A DNA stretch of 64,000 bases from Nemertoderma westbladi. Taxonomy: Eukaryota > Xenacoelomorpha > Nemertodermatida > Nemertodermatidae. The stretch is from the NCBI GenBank assembly GCA_032718475.1, contig JAUCBJ010008622.1:56001-120000 (forward strand), read 5' to 3'. A program made the position numbers and the translations under genes. Below the pieces are notes generated by a model. It made no database searches and had not been told where the DNA came from. It saw only the letters and a program-made list of their open reading frames with translations. Below, one piece after another: positions 33,645 through 45,144 of this stretch (position 1 is its first letter; each line of letters opens with the position of its first letter).

Positions 33645-36600
33645 CCGCTCCCAGAAAATGGGATTTAAGTCTATAAAATATAACAAATCACAGTTTCTAA
33701 AATATAAAGATACTCTAAACAGTTAGTCTTTCTTACGCAGACGGCGTTTACGCAGTTTTTTGAGGCTAGCAAGAGTCTTTTTCTCTTTGGGGCGAGCCAC
33801 TTTACTAGGAAGGCTAGAACTCCTGGGTAAAGGGTGCAATACAATTGCATTAGAAGGTTTGGGTTTACGGTCGGTGTCTCGTCCAGTTCGATATGCTTCT
33901 CCTCGAGCTGATTTTCCTCCGCTTGTCATGGGATACGTTCGTCCAAAACTCTCGCAGAGAATAGGGTTTTCTAAGCTTGATATCTTCTTAGAGATTCGAG
34001 ATTTCCCAATCGACCTGAGATAAGGCTAATTCGTTTATCGATTGGACTTACTGTTATAACTTACGTTTATCTGAACAAACGCAGATTTCTTTTTTGATCT
34101 TTATAGAATAGCGTTCAACTCGTTTCGTACAACGCTCTCCTTCACCTTGATGAAGGGTTGTATCGCGTTAAACGGGGACGACCATACGGTTGGATAGTGA
34201 TATTAGGTGTCCGCGTCACAATCCGGCTAGGTAAGATTGGCGGCTAGCTACAAATCACTGTCGGAGTGTTACCGATTAATTGTTAGGGTAGCACTAGATC
34301 TTTGAACAGTGAATACAGTCCGCGAGGATCCGCGACACCACCAGGATCGCAGGTCTGAGGTCCAACTAAGGAATGAGGAGGTTTGACCGAGTATTCCGGG
34401 ACTCTGATCGTAGGTTTACTCCAGGATCGTTCGAGCCGAGTGAGCATAGGTGATACGTCAAACAAGTTTCGCTCGAAACTCCAGTAAATATAACGAACAC
34501 AACTGTGTTTAACACAACGTTTCCGTGGATGTTTATGTCTTTCCGTTTATTGGCTGGGTCTAGGGCATTTATCGTAATAATACCAAAGACGCACGTCTTG
34601 AAGGGGAAACGCGGGTGATATTTATTTGTTGTTACAATGCTTCTATCAAGAATTCCAAATATATGTTGGAGTTACCGCGTTTATTTGTTTCTTTAATGTC
34701 TTTTCTTTCGAGTCGATTTCGAATAGGATTTTCGCATTAGAAATTTGGTTTATCGTTTCGACTCCTCTGGGTATGATATGTTCGACATAGTCCGTATCGT
34801 GTAAATTGATAGAATGGCCAATGGTTAAGAAGTCCATATACATACCATTACAATGCGTGTAGCGAGCGGTGAATTTTCCATAGTCCAATTCACGCGTAAG
34901 TTACTTCCAGGAAATCGTAGGTTCGATATAACGACCATCATCCTTCGTAGTAGTTGGACTAGTATCACCGCGTATCAAGCTATCAACAAACGTTTGAAAG
35001 TAGAGTATATCGCTCCCCGATACCAAGACCATCTTCTATCAACTCAATCATATCTGCTATATGAGTTTATCCATATTATAATGAGTTTATATTTAGGCGA
35101 GCGGGCGTCGCTGCCTACCCCAATCAGCCCCCGGACAGTGCGAGATCCTCAGCACCGATGTGTCGTCGCCGCTGTACTTTCGCCAACGACGTAGCCGCAC
35201 AACGACAACGACAACCGGCACAAGTCACTTGACTGTCCGTCCCAAAGGCTTAGATACACCTCAGGTTCTTACTGGAGAGTTAGGGTTACTTTCACAATTG
35301 CGACTCGCTACTGTAAACACACCTTAGTAGTAACATTCGCCTATAAACTCACAAATACCACACACACAACTTGTCACAAATTACACACACTCGGGCCATT
35401 TGTCCGTTAGTCAATGCCTTCCAGAATGTCACTGTATTATTATGTATCCTTGGATACTAGCAGTGCGCTATTTATTCCCTATGCTATTCAATGGGACAAG
35501 CTTTCTATTGTTCTTTTAACTCAATTCTAATTCTAGCGTGGTTGTTGCTATGGTGACATTATGCAAAACTAGCGGTAGAATTAGAGTAATTCCAATGCAT
35601 ACAGATCTGGGATGTTATTTAATAGTAATTCTTTAATGATCAATGTTCTGTTTTATACATGACTTTATGAATTTTATCGGCTATTGACTATGTTTGGGAG
35701 ACTTTCGCACACTCATACGCATGATAAGATAAATCTCCGCTCCCGTGATCTATTAATTAATGGAATTTTGGGAATGTTATAAATTGCGTAAAAATGGCAA
35801 TTTATTAAATTCATTAAAAGGCATGAATTTAAATTTATTCCCTGAAATTTTATTATTTGATAATTAAATTGACATATTTTGATTCTAGAACATGTCTGGG
35901 GACACAAGATCCTTAATTCTATGAAAATTGTCCTTTTAAGAATATCGGTAAATGCTACGATATCTTAATTGACTAGAATTGTTGAAGGATCTGAATTTTA
36001 CAGATTTTGATTTATTAGATTTGCAAATATTAAATAATTAATATTTGAGATGGGCACCGATTTATTCCAGAACTTTTCTGGGGACGTTAACCACTGATTC
36101 TAGAATTTGTCTTTCAAGTATATCGGTGGGTGCCGCGATATCTTAATCGACTAGAATTGCAGATGGTCAAAGGGTTTAACAGATTTATTTTGCGTTATAC
36201 TCTACTGTTAAAGGGACATCACGCTACTATATGTATTATTTAATATACGGTATGAGAGCAATATCGCACGAAGCAATGTCAGTGTGAAGAGGCAAGTCGT
36301 TTCCAAGGTCTACCCAGAGCTTGGTTTAGCCGAGACACGAGGATCTGAACTTTGCATTCCTAATACTCTGCCTACCAATAATACTTGAATATAGTAGTGG
36401 CTTTATTGTACTTTGATAAGTACGGACATTTCATCTTACTGTAGTTACGTATTTGTAATGTAATACGGACAGTAAGGAAAGAGAAAAAATAATTATTTCT
36501 CGCCGTTGCACTAAATATATTATAAGTAATTACGTACGTAATAAACACTAATATATTGCACTAATCTACTAAATAATCTCTAAAATACCATACTACTAAA

Positions 36601-36707
36601 TAAAATTAAATAAAACGATTAAAATAAAATTACATAATAATACATACATAAATATAAAAATAAAACAAATACAAAATAATAGAGTCACACACCCACTCCA
36701 TATGTTG
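33645..36707. other. Long non-coding 3' region of BEL/Pao element 2
   Basis: About 3 kb without a convincing minus-strand gene, where RT, RNase H and integrase would be expected. Short frames (33723-33929, 34646-34888 minus) show no family likeness. A diverged direct repeat is seen at about 35920-35995 and 36088-36165 (ATATCGGT..TGC..CGATATCTTAAT). Possibly sequence acquired when the pol region was lost. Confidence 0.45.
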
Positions 36708-39700
36708 TTACGTTATGGAGTCCCTAGATGTTTGAAGGATTAGGGAGGTGGTCGTGGGAAGAGAATCTTGCCTTCCACAGTTTCCGGAGAGTCCTCCATT
36801 CCCTTCCGGTAAACACAAACGACCGACTGGGTGATTGAGTCGCTGCATCCCGAATACAATTCCAGGTTTCCTCTTCGTCCTGGAATAGTGACGATAGAAA
36901 CATCGCTCTAGGTACACGACGGCCTTACAAAGCCGATTCCAGGAGCTATAGTGGTCCGTCGCTCCCTGCAGGAGAGGTGAGAGTCCCTGCGAGACGTCTG
37001 ATGTTCCAGAGCTCTCTCTGGTCTTCATGAAGGATCCACTCGCGGTGGGGAGGTCCAGATCCACGGCGTCGTCCCTGGCAATATGTAATACCGACAGATC
37101 TATCCCGGGTTCAAATAACTCCGCTCCACCCGTCCGGGTTTTAGGTTTAACTTTCTCCGCTCCCTTGGCTGGTCTAATCTCAGTCGGAGTAAGATGGGGA
37201 GGCCATTCATCCTCCTTACTCAGGAAGTCGGGTTCACCTAACCGGTCTGTAGTATCTGTCAGTTCTTGAGGAGTTGCTCCTCTGGAAGCGATGTCAGTTG
37301 GATTAAACTTCTTGGGGCAATATCTCCATTGATCTACATTGGAGCTAAGATTGTCATTATCTGAGGAGTGTGGTGTTCCCTCAGTTGGGTCGTCTCCCTT
37401 ACTAGTATCATCTTCCCATTCACTCACCTGGCGGACGCGATCTTGAAGCAGTCTTTCTCTGAGCGTTCTTCGGGAAGGTCCAGTAAGGTACCAACCTACT
37501 CTAGTTCTTACCGCATAGGTCTGAAGTGGTTGCGGTTGAGCAGGTCGTTTCTCCAATGTCTCCAGCGCCTCATGCGCGTTTTGACCAATTAATATTTGTA
37601 CTCCAGGATAATCGGTGTCGAATCTAGGGATGTTAAGTTGTTGGGCATGATCATCTTCGTCCCAATTATAAGGTTCCACTTGGGTGGTAGCGAAGTTCTT
37701 TATTGCCACCATTTTGACTGACCTTATACTGTATTCTCCTAGTTTATCCTGTGGAGTGGACAACTCACCTATATAATAGTCGGCAGCCACAGCAGGTTTC
37801 CAAACCTGCATGATCCCTGACATGTTTAGCTTGGTTCGGAACTTGGGTTGTCCAGCAAAGATGTCTTCGGCTAGTTCTTTATCGATGAATGTTCCTGTGC
37901 TACCGGAGTCCAGGAGGGCGTTCACTATATAGCTCTTCTGAGGTCCGTGGACCCGTAACTGGACGACAGGAAATTCTCGGATTCCTATATTGGAAGTTGG
38001 CGTTTTCCAAGATGGTTGTTGATCAGAAGTAGTTAAGGTAAGGTCGCTGTCTGTGTCTTTCTCATGCACGAGTGCTCGATACACTGCGGTGGTGTTTATT
38101 AGGTAACAGGATTCGTTTTGGTCGGAGAACTCGTCCGTATAGAATCCTTCCATCTCAGATTGATCAGTGTCGTTCACATCACTGAATTGGACATGTAGTT
38201 CGGACTCACTTACCTGACTCGGACTATTTCGTTCGAATTCCGTGTGCAACAAGATATGATGTTTTGCGCCGCACTTTGCACACCTTGCGTCGGAGTAACA
38301 GGTTCGCCGTTGGTGTCCTCGTCTGAGGCAATTATAACACAACCGCTTATCCCACATGACTTCACGTCTATCCTTTAGTGATTTCCTCAGGAATTTAACA
38401 CACGCATTTAAACGGTGGGGCCCGTCGCACAGCACACATTTCGGCTTGATGTTACTTACTTTAACCTGTGCTATGTGGTGCACACTTGTTCTTTCCTCGG
38501 GCTTTCTCACCTGAATTCTCTTGGGAGACGTAAGAGGAGTTTTTCTTACCTGTTCTCTCTTATCATTGGATCGAGACTTAAATTTACTTCCCTGTTCGTT
38601 AGGTGTTTTATGGCTATCATAAGATCTTTCAGTGTCTTTTCCGCTGTCCTCTCCTTGAGAAGTCTGGCTTTCGCCATCGTCGGTATAACACACTGGCGTT
38701 ACCTTTCTCCTGGAGACGGGTTTCTCACTTACCTTGTTTTCCGATGTCTTCTCTCTGGACTGCTTTATGAGCTGTAATTTCACTTCGCCATCCAAGAATG
38801 TCATGAGATCAGTCATGGTAGGGTCTCGTTGTTGTTGTTCCATCATGTATAACACCTTTTTGTCCCAGCGTGTACCTACTCCACCCTTCGGTAAAGTAGA
38901 AGCCACTGCTCTAATAACCATAGCACTCTGATACTCATGAGACTTACCTAGCCAATCTAATTGTCTGCAGATCTCCTGAATTTCATCGGAAAACTCTATA
39001 ATCCCGCTGCTAATAAACTTTCGGGGCGCTACCAACTTTGCATACAAATACCCAGCTATGTTATTCCTATTACCATACCTGATGTTTAGTGTATCCCAAA
39101 CTTGTCTTAATCCGTCTGGATGTCCAATAAACCTTAACGCCATTAACTTGGGAGGTCCTTCCAAGCACTCGATGAGGAATCTAAGTTTCTCTCCATTAGA
39201 TAGCACAGAGTTCTGTATGTTATCTTTGTAATATTCATTAAAAGGTAACCATTTCATCTCATCTCCATTGAACTTGACGATCTCTCCAACCTTTACCGCT
39301 TGTCGGGCTTCGGTTCTAGCCATTTGGCGTGTAAAACTTTCTTGAGCCATCGTATTATTGAATAGAGAATTATCGGTATATAAGTTTCTCGGATTATTAT
39401 CAAGTCTAGATGAGATATCATTATCAACAGGTTTATAATTACCCTTAATAGGGTTTACTATAGGAGTTTCTACTTCGCTAGCAGTATAGATGCGTGTAGG
39501 CTCCACACCTTGCGCATGGGATACTTCAGACCTAACGGGTTGACACATTGTTACAGGGGGTGGTGGTATACCCTTTTGTGTGTTCACTAATTTATCGCGT
39601 TCTAGCGCGATACTTTGCTGCACTTCTTGCAACTCTAGTCTACTTTCCCTTACTGTGCCCTTGAATTGCTGAACAGTCTCCTGCATCTGCCCGAGCAGGA

Positions 39701-39728
39701 GATCCATCCCCGTCTCTCGTCCACCCAT
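36708..39728 (-). CDS. BEL/Pao element 2: gag-protease polyprotein fused to an RNase H tail
   Basis: 1006 codons, uninterrupted. Order: coiled-coil start; BEL gag block (VKFNGDEMKWLPFNEYY, LRFLIECLEGPPKLMALRF, VWDTLNIRYGNRNNIAGYL) at about 150-290; zinc knuckles CYNCLRRGHQRRTC and CAKCGAKHH at about 475-505; aspartic protease VNALLDSGSTGTFIDKELAED (D-S-G) at about 610; VQILIGQNAHEAL bridge and VRTRVGWYLTGPS. Next, at about 810, an acidic joint leads straight to WRYCPKKFNPTDIASRGATPQEL, normally found after the RT and RNase H. So roughly 500 or more residues of RT/RNase H are missing in frame, leaving one long open product. The last 100 residues are of unclear origin. Confidence 0.85.
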   Translation of the reverse strand: MGGRETGMDLLLGQMQETVQQFKGTVRESRLELQEVQQSIALERDKLVNTQKGIPPPPVTMCQPVRSEVSHAQGVEPTRIYTASEVETPIVNPIKGNYKPVDNDISSRLDNNPRNLYTDNSLFNNTMAQESFTRQMARTEARQAVKVGEIVKFNGDEMKWLPFNEYYKDNIQNSVLSNGEKLRFLIECLEGPPKLMALRFIGHPDGLRQVWDTLNIRYGNRNNIAGYLYAKLVAPRKFISSGIIEFSDEIQEICRQLDWLGKSHEYQSAMVIRAVASTLPKGGVGTRWDKKVLYMMEQQQRDPTMTDLMTFLDGEVKLQLIKQSREKTSENKVSEKPVSRRKVTPVCYTDDGESQTSQGEDSGKDTERSYDSHKTPNEQGSKFKSRSNDKREQVRKTPLTSPKRIQVRKPEERTSVHHIAQVKVSNIKPKCVLCDGPHRLNACVKFLRKSLKDRREVMWDKRLCYNCLRRGHQRRTCYSDARCAKCGAKHHILLHTEFERNSPSQVSESELHVQFSDVNDTDQSEMEGFYTDEFSDQNESCYLINTTAVYRALVHEKDTDSDLTLTTSDQQPSWKTPTSNIGIREFPVVQLRVHGPQKSYIVNALLDSGSTGTFIDKELAEDIFAGQPKFRTKLNMSGIMQVWKPAVAADYYIGELSTPQDKLGEYSIRSVKMVAIKNFATTQVEPYNWDEDDHAQQLNIPRFDTDYPGVQILIGQNAHEALETLEKRPAQPQPLQTYAVRTRVGWYLTGPSRRTLRERLLQDRVRQVSEWEDDTSKGDDPTEGTPHSSDNDNLSSNVDQWRYCPKKFNPTDIASRGATPQELTDTTDRLGEPDFLSKEDEWPPHLTPTEIRPAKGAEKVKPKTRTGGAELFEPGIDLSVLHIARDDAVDLDLPTASGSFMKTRESSGTSDVSQGLSPLLQGATDHYSSWNRLCKAVVYLERCFYRHYSRTKRKPGIVFGMQRLNHPVGRLCLPEGNGGLSGNCGRQDSLPTTTSLILQTSRDSIT

Positions 39729-40528
39729 TCGACCGCCGAAGCGGGAGTCGCCAACGTTGTAGCGGGCGGACGAGGGACAACGGGCGACAAATCATGAATA
39801 TTTCGCTCGGGGTCCAGGACCTGAACTGTCTCCTGGGCAGTTCTACTGGGCACAGGTAGCTTAGTGCTGTGCAGAGGGAATTTAGAGGTAGCTTCAGGGA
39901 GCACAGGTGTGTCTATCACCGAAGGGGTGATTTCAAGAACAGGCCTAATTATTTCAGGCTCATCTACTATAGTAGGGAGTCTTTCTATTTTAATTATTTG
40001 GTCTGTGGGTTCTGTACTACCTAAGTTAGTGCTATTTAGTTGCCTTCTAACAGCTGGAGGCAAATCAGGCAATTTCTGACGGTGGGATGTTCTTTTACGT
40101 CTACTTAGACGAGATCTATTTCCTTTGCCTTCATTATCGGTGGTATCGCCTTCCTCAGATGATGTATATCCCTGTCTTTTGGGAGTAGATCGATTCATCA
40201 TCTGCATATTACTAGCTACTAACTGTTTATTTATGCAGTCTTGATTCTCCTGAATGTTTTCCAATTCTAATTGGGTGATTTCTTCCGCCGCTCTACGTTC
40301 TGCTTCTGCCACTGCCACATCCGCCTTTCTTTTCATTTCTGCTGCCTTTCTTTTCGCTTCTGCCTCTGCCGCTGCCACTGCCACATCCGCCTTTCTTTTC
40401 ATTTCTGCTGCCTTTCTTTTCGCTTCTGCCTCTGCCGCTGCCGCTGCCGCTGCCGCTGCCACTGCCGCTGCCGCTGCCGCTGCCGCTGCCGCTGCCGCTG
40501 CCGCTGCCGCTGCCGCTTTCCTTTCCAT
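39650..40528 (-). pseudogene. BEL/Pao element 2: upstream gag frame with poly-Ala tract
   Basis: 292 codons from an internal ATG; the same frame extends upstream to about 40640. Residues 5-32 are almost pure Ala, encoded by a (GCN)n run at 40395-40520. Then AEAKRKAAEMKRKADVAVA repeats (coiled coil) and a Pro/Thr-rich part. It overlaps the 1006-codon frame by 79 bases in another frame, so a frameshift (mutational or programmed) separates them. Confidence 0.55.
40395..40525. repeat. GCN trinucleotide run (poly-Ala on minus strand)
   Basis: About 26 GCT/GCC/GCG-type triplets on plus (CTGCCG and related) plus two copies of a 54-60-bp unit (CTGCCTTTCTTTTCGCTTCTG) at 40340-40435. Slippage-prone. 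Confidence 0.85.
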
Positions 40529-40628
40529 TTCGTCAAATTTACTTTCCTCTTCGGCTGCTTTCCTTTCCGCTTCGGCAGCTGCTACTGCTGCTTTCTTTCT
40601 GTCTTCTATACGTTTTTTCTTTACTTGG

Positions 40629-41237
40629 TTATTTAGCTTGGTTCGCCGCTAACATTTCCGCATCGATTGCGTCCAGCACAAGCTTGGTTCCTTCACTATT
40701 AGGGCTAAGCCCCTCCAGCCTTCTCCTCAACTCGTCATCACCTAAAAAACGTTGATAGTCTGACAGATAGATGTCAATGGCATCTCTCTTTCGAGGCCCC
40801 TCCGCTGTCCCTTCGATTTCTTCTTGAGAAGAAGTGGTGTCGGTTGATTCTTCATAGGTTGGCCGTTCATTATAAACCGTATCCGCCATCTTCGCTCCGC
40901 GTTCGGGCGTCCGCTCAACAGTATCCGAACTACTGGAGCTCTCGGGCCGCTGAGAACTAGGTTCTTGGCTAGGAGGTTGCTGCTGTTTGGCAGCTGCTTC
41001 TTGATCCCGCTTAACTTGGGCCCGAGTACCGATGATAGACCTACGGCGCTTCACTAACTTCGCGAATTGCGAAATTGCTTCTACTAACCTAGGTTCTGAC
41101 ACAGCTACTGTAGGGGTTGTCTTTCTTACAGTAGGAGGGGTTTCAGACCTCGGTCTGGGATTCTCTATACTCCTATCTGATAAACAGACTGTTGTTTCTA
41201 GGAGACTATCTGACAGAGTTTGCCTTGTGTCAGACAT
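40629..41237 (-). CDS. BEL/Pao element 2: first gag ORF
   Basis: 202 codons, ATG at 41237, the first substantial frame downstream of the 5' LTR/leader. Arg/Lys-rich middle, Gln/Ser/Pro-rich linker, helical C-terminus ending near 40629. The next frame (from about 40640) starts as this one ends, suggesting one gag interrupted by a frameshift. Confidence 0.5.
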   Translation of the reverse strand: MSDTRQTLSDSLLETTVCLSDRSIENPRPRSETPPTVRKTTPTVAVSEPRLVEAISQFAKLVKRRRSIIGTRAQVKRDQEAAAKQQQPPSQEPSSQRPESSSSSDTVERTPERGAKMADTVYNERPTYEESTDTTSSQEEIEGTAEGPRKRDAIDIYLSDYQRFLGDDELRRRLEGLSPNSEGTKLVLDAIDAEMLAANQAK

Positions 41238-43460
41238 GTTTGTTTGTACAGTTGGATGCCTACTGCTATATTACAGCCTAAGCAAGTCTAGTAATTCAAT
41301 ATTAACTGTTAGCCTAGTAATTAATTATCGATACTGCTACTCAGTGTAGCGTGATATATATATAATATATTAGAATATCGGTATGCTTATAGTATATATA
41401 AGTATTATTACGGACTAGGTTTATCACAGAATACCGGTATAATTTTAGCACAAATATATATAAATATATAATAGGCCTATCGGGAATACCGGTATACAGC
41501 TTACAGTTTGTAGCATATATAAGTATAATTCTGGACTAGAATTAATTATAAAGTACCGGTATAATTTCAGCCTAAATTTATAGAAATAAAGATAATAGGC
41601 CTATCGTAAATACTGGTATATCAATTATTTTAAATAATTGAATTTCTGAACTTTAGGGTTACTTGGTTACTTTACTTACTTTATTACCGCTATTTGAGCA
41701 GTAGTCCAACTGATATTGAGACCTAATGGTTGTGTGGTAGGCCTACTATTTATAAATCGTTAGATTTGATTTATAATATATATATACCCGTTTTAATGGG
41801 TTTTGTCAATGTTTGAAATAAATGTTATTATTTCTGGGGAGTAATCACTACACAAAGCGGTGCGCTTTCAGTGAAGTGTTACTTATAGGACACTTAAACA
41901 AATAATGCTAATTTACCTAAGTTACTTAATACTACAAATTACGTACAATTCGGGTGAGATTACAATCTCTAAATAAACACAAAAATTTACAAAAAACACA
42001 AATACGAATTTTTAGGGTAATTTTACAAGAAGTCTACAAACCAGCCTAACAAAGGGTTAGAAATCTGGTTATTACAACGGACAGGGTACTACGGTATTTG
42101 AAAATAATAAGTAGTAGTAAATACACTGCGTTGTCCAGATAGGAAAATACCACCGCCTGACGACCTATAGCCGTATCGCTATAGGTTCTACGTTATGTAT
42201 GACGGAGTGTTCCTACCTAGAAGTTAATAGAGCTAATCGAACGTGCCTATCAACCACTTTACAACACAAATATAATGCCTACACTAATTACTTTCGGAAA
42301 GCACTGTACACTAAACCCTAAATTAGGTACGAGTACTTGTACAACAGATAATCAGTAGTTAAATATACTTGAACAACTAAAAGAACCACGGCATCTGCTG
42401 GAGTGACCGGTGCACAAAATCACCAGTCTTTACCTACGCCAAGCAGCCCGTGTAGTACTGGGGTTAGTTTAACTATAACGGTATGTATAACAAACACAAT
42501 TACTGTAGGAACAAACTTGGGGAATGAATGTTGCGAATAATCGCATAAACTCTGAATAATAAATATTACGCTACGCGTACAAACTACTCAAACAAAATGC
42601 AGACCAAACACTGACAGACTACTATCAAGCCTAAATAAACTACAGGACATGCAGACTCCGAAATGATTAGGTAGTATGCGTTCTAACCCAGTAGTACGAC
42701 TTTTTCTTTAGATGGGGGTTTACCTTACAGCTTTGGCTGCCCCTACTTCCTAACCGTTCTTTATCGGACAGAGGCTCTACACACACTGCAATCCGTTCAG
42801 ACCTAATAACAGCCAGACAACTATCCAGCCTACAAATTTTCTAAATAAATATTATACGCTACCCGTACAGACTTACACAAACAAAGTACAGACTAAACGA
42901 TGGCAGACTACTCTCAAGCCTAAATAAACTACAGGACATGCAGACTCCGAAATGATTAGGTAGTATGCGTTCTAACCCAGTAGTACGACTTATTCTTTAG
43001 TTGGGGGTTTACCTTACAGCTTTGGCTGCCCCTACTTCCTAACCGTTCTTTATCGGACAGGTGATCTACATACACTGCAATCCGTTCAGACTTAACAGCA
43101 ATCAGACAACAGTTCAACCTACAAATTGTCTGTACAATCTGATCAGGCTTACACGCCTTCTGTTCAATACTGGCCTACAAACAAATAAAACTGACAGAAA
43201 TAGGCCTAAGTAAAATCCCAATAAAAACCAGGCGTCCCCGATTAATTATTAAGACCTACTGGTATATAATAATCAAAATCGAATAATACTGCTGTACCTA
43301 TACGGGAAGTACCGGTTAGGACAGTTGGGCCTACAGACCTACAGAAGTACCGGTTCTGGCAGTTGGGCCTACTGACCTACAGATGTACCGTTCAGGTTTA
43401 CCGGTTGACCGGTACTTTCAACTTTATTGCTTACTTCAATAAAGAAGCTATATCCGTTAT
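41238..43460. other. 5' leader of BEL/Pao element 2
   Basis: About 2.2 kb, no genes. It contains a roughly 289-bp tandem duplication at 42555-43130 (ACAGGACATGCAGACTCCG at about 42641 and 42930) and several ACCGGTA motifs. No clear tRNA primer-binding site was recognised next to the LTR. Confidence 0.55.
42555..43130. repeat. 289-bp tandem duplication in the leader
   Basis: Two diverged copies in direct orientation, each with the block CCCAGTAGTACGACTT and TTACAGCTTTGGCTGCCCC. Confidence 0.85.
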
Positions 43461-44641
43461 TGTTCGCGCTTTCAGACCTTTGGCAGTTTAACCCGCCAAA
43501 TTAGGATGTCTTCTAGATAATAAATCGCTTTAGCCTCTAACAAGTATTTGATTCACTACACTAGTTGAAACCAATCTGTGCGCGATCATTCACCCGTTGG
43601 ATATACCCGGGAGATTGACTTCGACGGCTTAATCGTATTGCTATGTAAGCCTAATGTATTATTCGACTGACAGTATTATATAATCTCTGACAATATTATT
43701 CACCTTCGGGGAATATTAACAGTTCCTTTAGGACGTGGCGCTCTATCTATATAAACAGAGTTATGACTTAAACTACTCACAACGATATGGCTTAGTTACA
43801 ATTCACATATATGGCGCATTCTTTAGGAAATGCTTCGTTATCAGTCTCACTCATACACAATGCTGCACAATACTGCACACTAATCTGCCGATCTTCACTG
43901 ATTTTATTCACATATAAAAGGAACACAGACCGACTCATGTAGGGTCTATCAAATAACATTAGATTCACTTCAAACCACTTTAACATAAGTCGCAATCGTT
44001 ATATGTAACCTTTCTCTCTTACCTTCGGAATATTGGGTTTCGGGGTTATTTCTTGTTATTCCAAATATAATAATTCATCAACAAATATAATGAATAACCG
44101 ACAGCAAAGCAGTAATGTTAAGTTAAGTTGCACAGTATGGGCCAGTTAACCAGTGTTAACCAGTGCAGATAACATTGAGTTACCCAGATAACGGATATAT
44201 GTCCTTATAATTAAGCCTACTAGTGTAAGGCTAAAGCAGAAAAGCACAAAATACTCCAAAGCCGTTCTTCCTTGGCTCAGGACTGAATGATAACACTGCC
44301 CATAATGCATTACGTGATTTCTCGGAAATTTTTGTACAAGAGCCATAAAAATGCTCTGATTGGCTGACTGAACTAAGAGAGAACAAAGAAACAAAGAAAT
44401 GTTCTACGTGGCAATATCAGCTGTTAGCCGTCGTCATGGTAGCGACACTGTTTTCAAGAGTATCCAGCTATTGCGTCACGAAATTACGGATTATGTCCTT
44501 TAAAGTACACATACAGAAGAAATGGCTTTTATGTCCTCTAAAACACTAGTACAGTAAGGACACGGCCTTTTTATGCCTGGTAAACCAACTACAGAGTACT
44601 TTACGGGAAAATAACCGGCTAATTTCGCAAAAGCTTTTACA
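43461..44641 (-). repeat. 5' LTR of BEL/Pao element 2
   Basis: 1181 bp. Begins TGTTCGCGC on plus and ends TTTTACA, followed by ACATG duplicated from 32450-32454. Confidence 0.92.
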
Positions 44642-45090
44642 ACATGGGTGGAGTTGATCGTCAAGACCAATATATATCTGCATACAACCCTCTTAGAAAG
44701 AGCCATATCTGGTTCAAGAAGGTAGGCTTCAATATAATAATGCGTCTGCTGGTGAATGCATTTATTATCTATAAACAGGAGAAGAACTCAAAGGCCCGAC
44801 TCCTAGACTTCATAAAAACGACTGTGATTTGGTTGACTGATATGCCGACCACTTCGAAAGGGAAATCTGGCGCATCCGCTATCCAGCCCATTCAACCTGC
44901 CCAACTTCATACTCTTGTTCCGCATCCACCTACACCTAAAAAGAATAGACCAACCTATCGGTGTCGTGTGTGCTATTCCAATAGCAAGAAACGCAAAGAA
45001 ACTCGATACTACTGTCCACAATGTGCTACAAAGCCAGCACTTTGTCTGGGTGGGTGTGCAGCGAAGTGGCACGAGTCAGTTTCCCAATAA
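44642..45090 (+). pseudogene. piggyBac transposase, C-terminal part
   Basis: Begins at the second ACATG, whose ATG is in the frame of 31159-32454; removing one duplication leaves the frame continuous. MGGVDRQDQYISAYN carries the last conserved Asp pair of piggyBac. The C-terminus is a cysteine-rich zinc domain (YRCRVCYSNSKKRKE, YYCPQCATKPALCLGGC, WHE). 148 residues to TAA. Taken with the N-terminal part, the transposase would be of normal length (about 580) with no other lesion seen. Confidence 0.9.
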
Positions 45091-45144
45091 CTTCGTATTG
45101 CGTCATGTGTGAATTATTATTATATTTGGATGAATTATTATTTT

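Larger units (their letters stand above)
32455..44641 (-). mobile_element. BEL/Pao LTR retrotransposon (element 2), RT/integrase-deleted
   Basis: LTRs of 1190 bp (32455-33644) and 1181 bp (43461-44641), both TGTTCGCGC...TTTTACA on plus (TG...CA). The duplication ACATG is at 32450-32454 and 44642-44646. Genes run on the minus strand. Inside the left LTR, on the minus strand, GGGAGCGG (33645-33652) is a likely polypurine tract, confirming direction. Gag and protease are present. RT and integrase are absent. The LTRs differ at only a few sites, so insertion was fairly recent. Confidence 0.93.

Noticed and set aside
34646-34888. Minus-strand 80-codon frame in BEL/Pao element 2 as an env-like gene
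   Set aside because: No signal peptide, transmembrane segment or family likeness.
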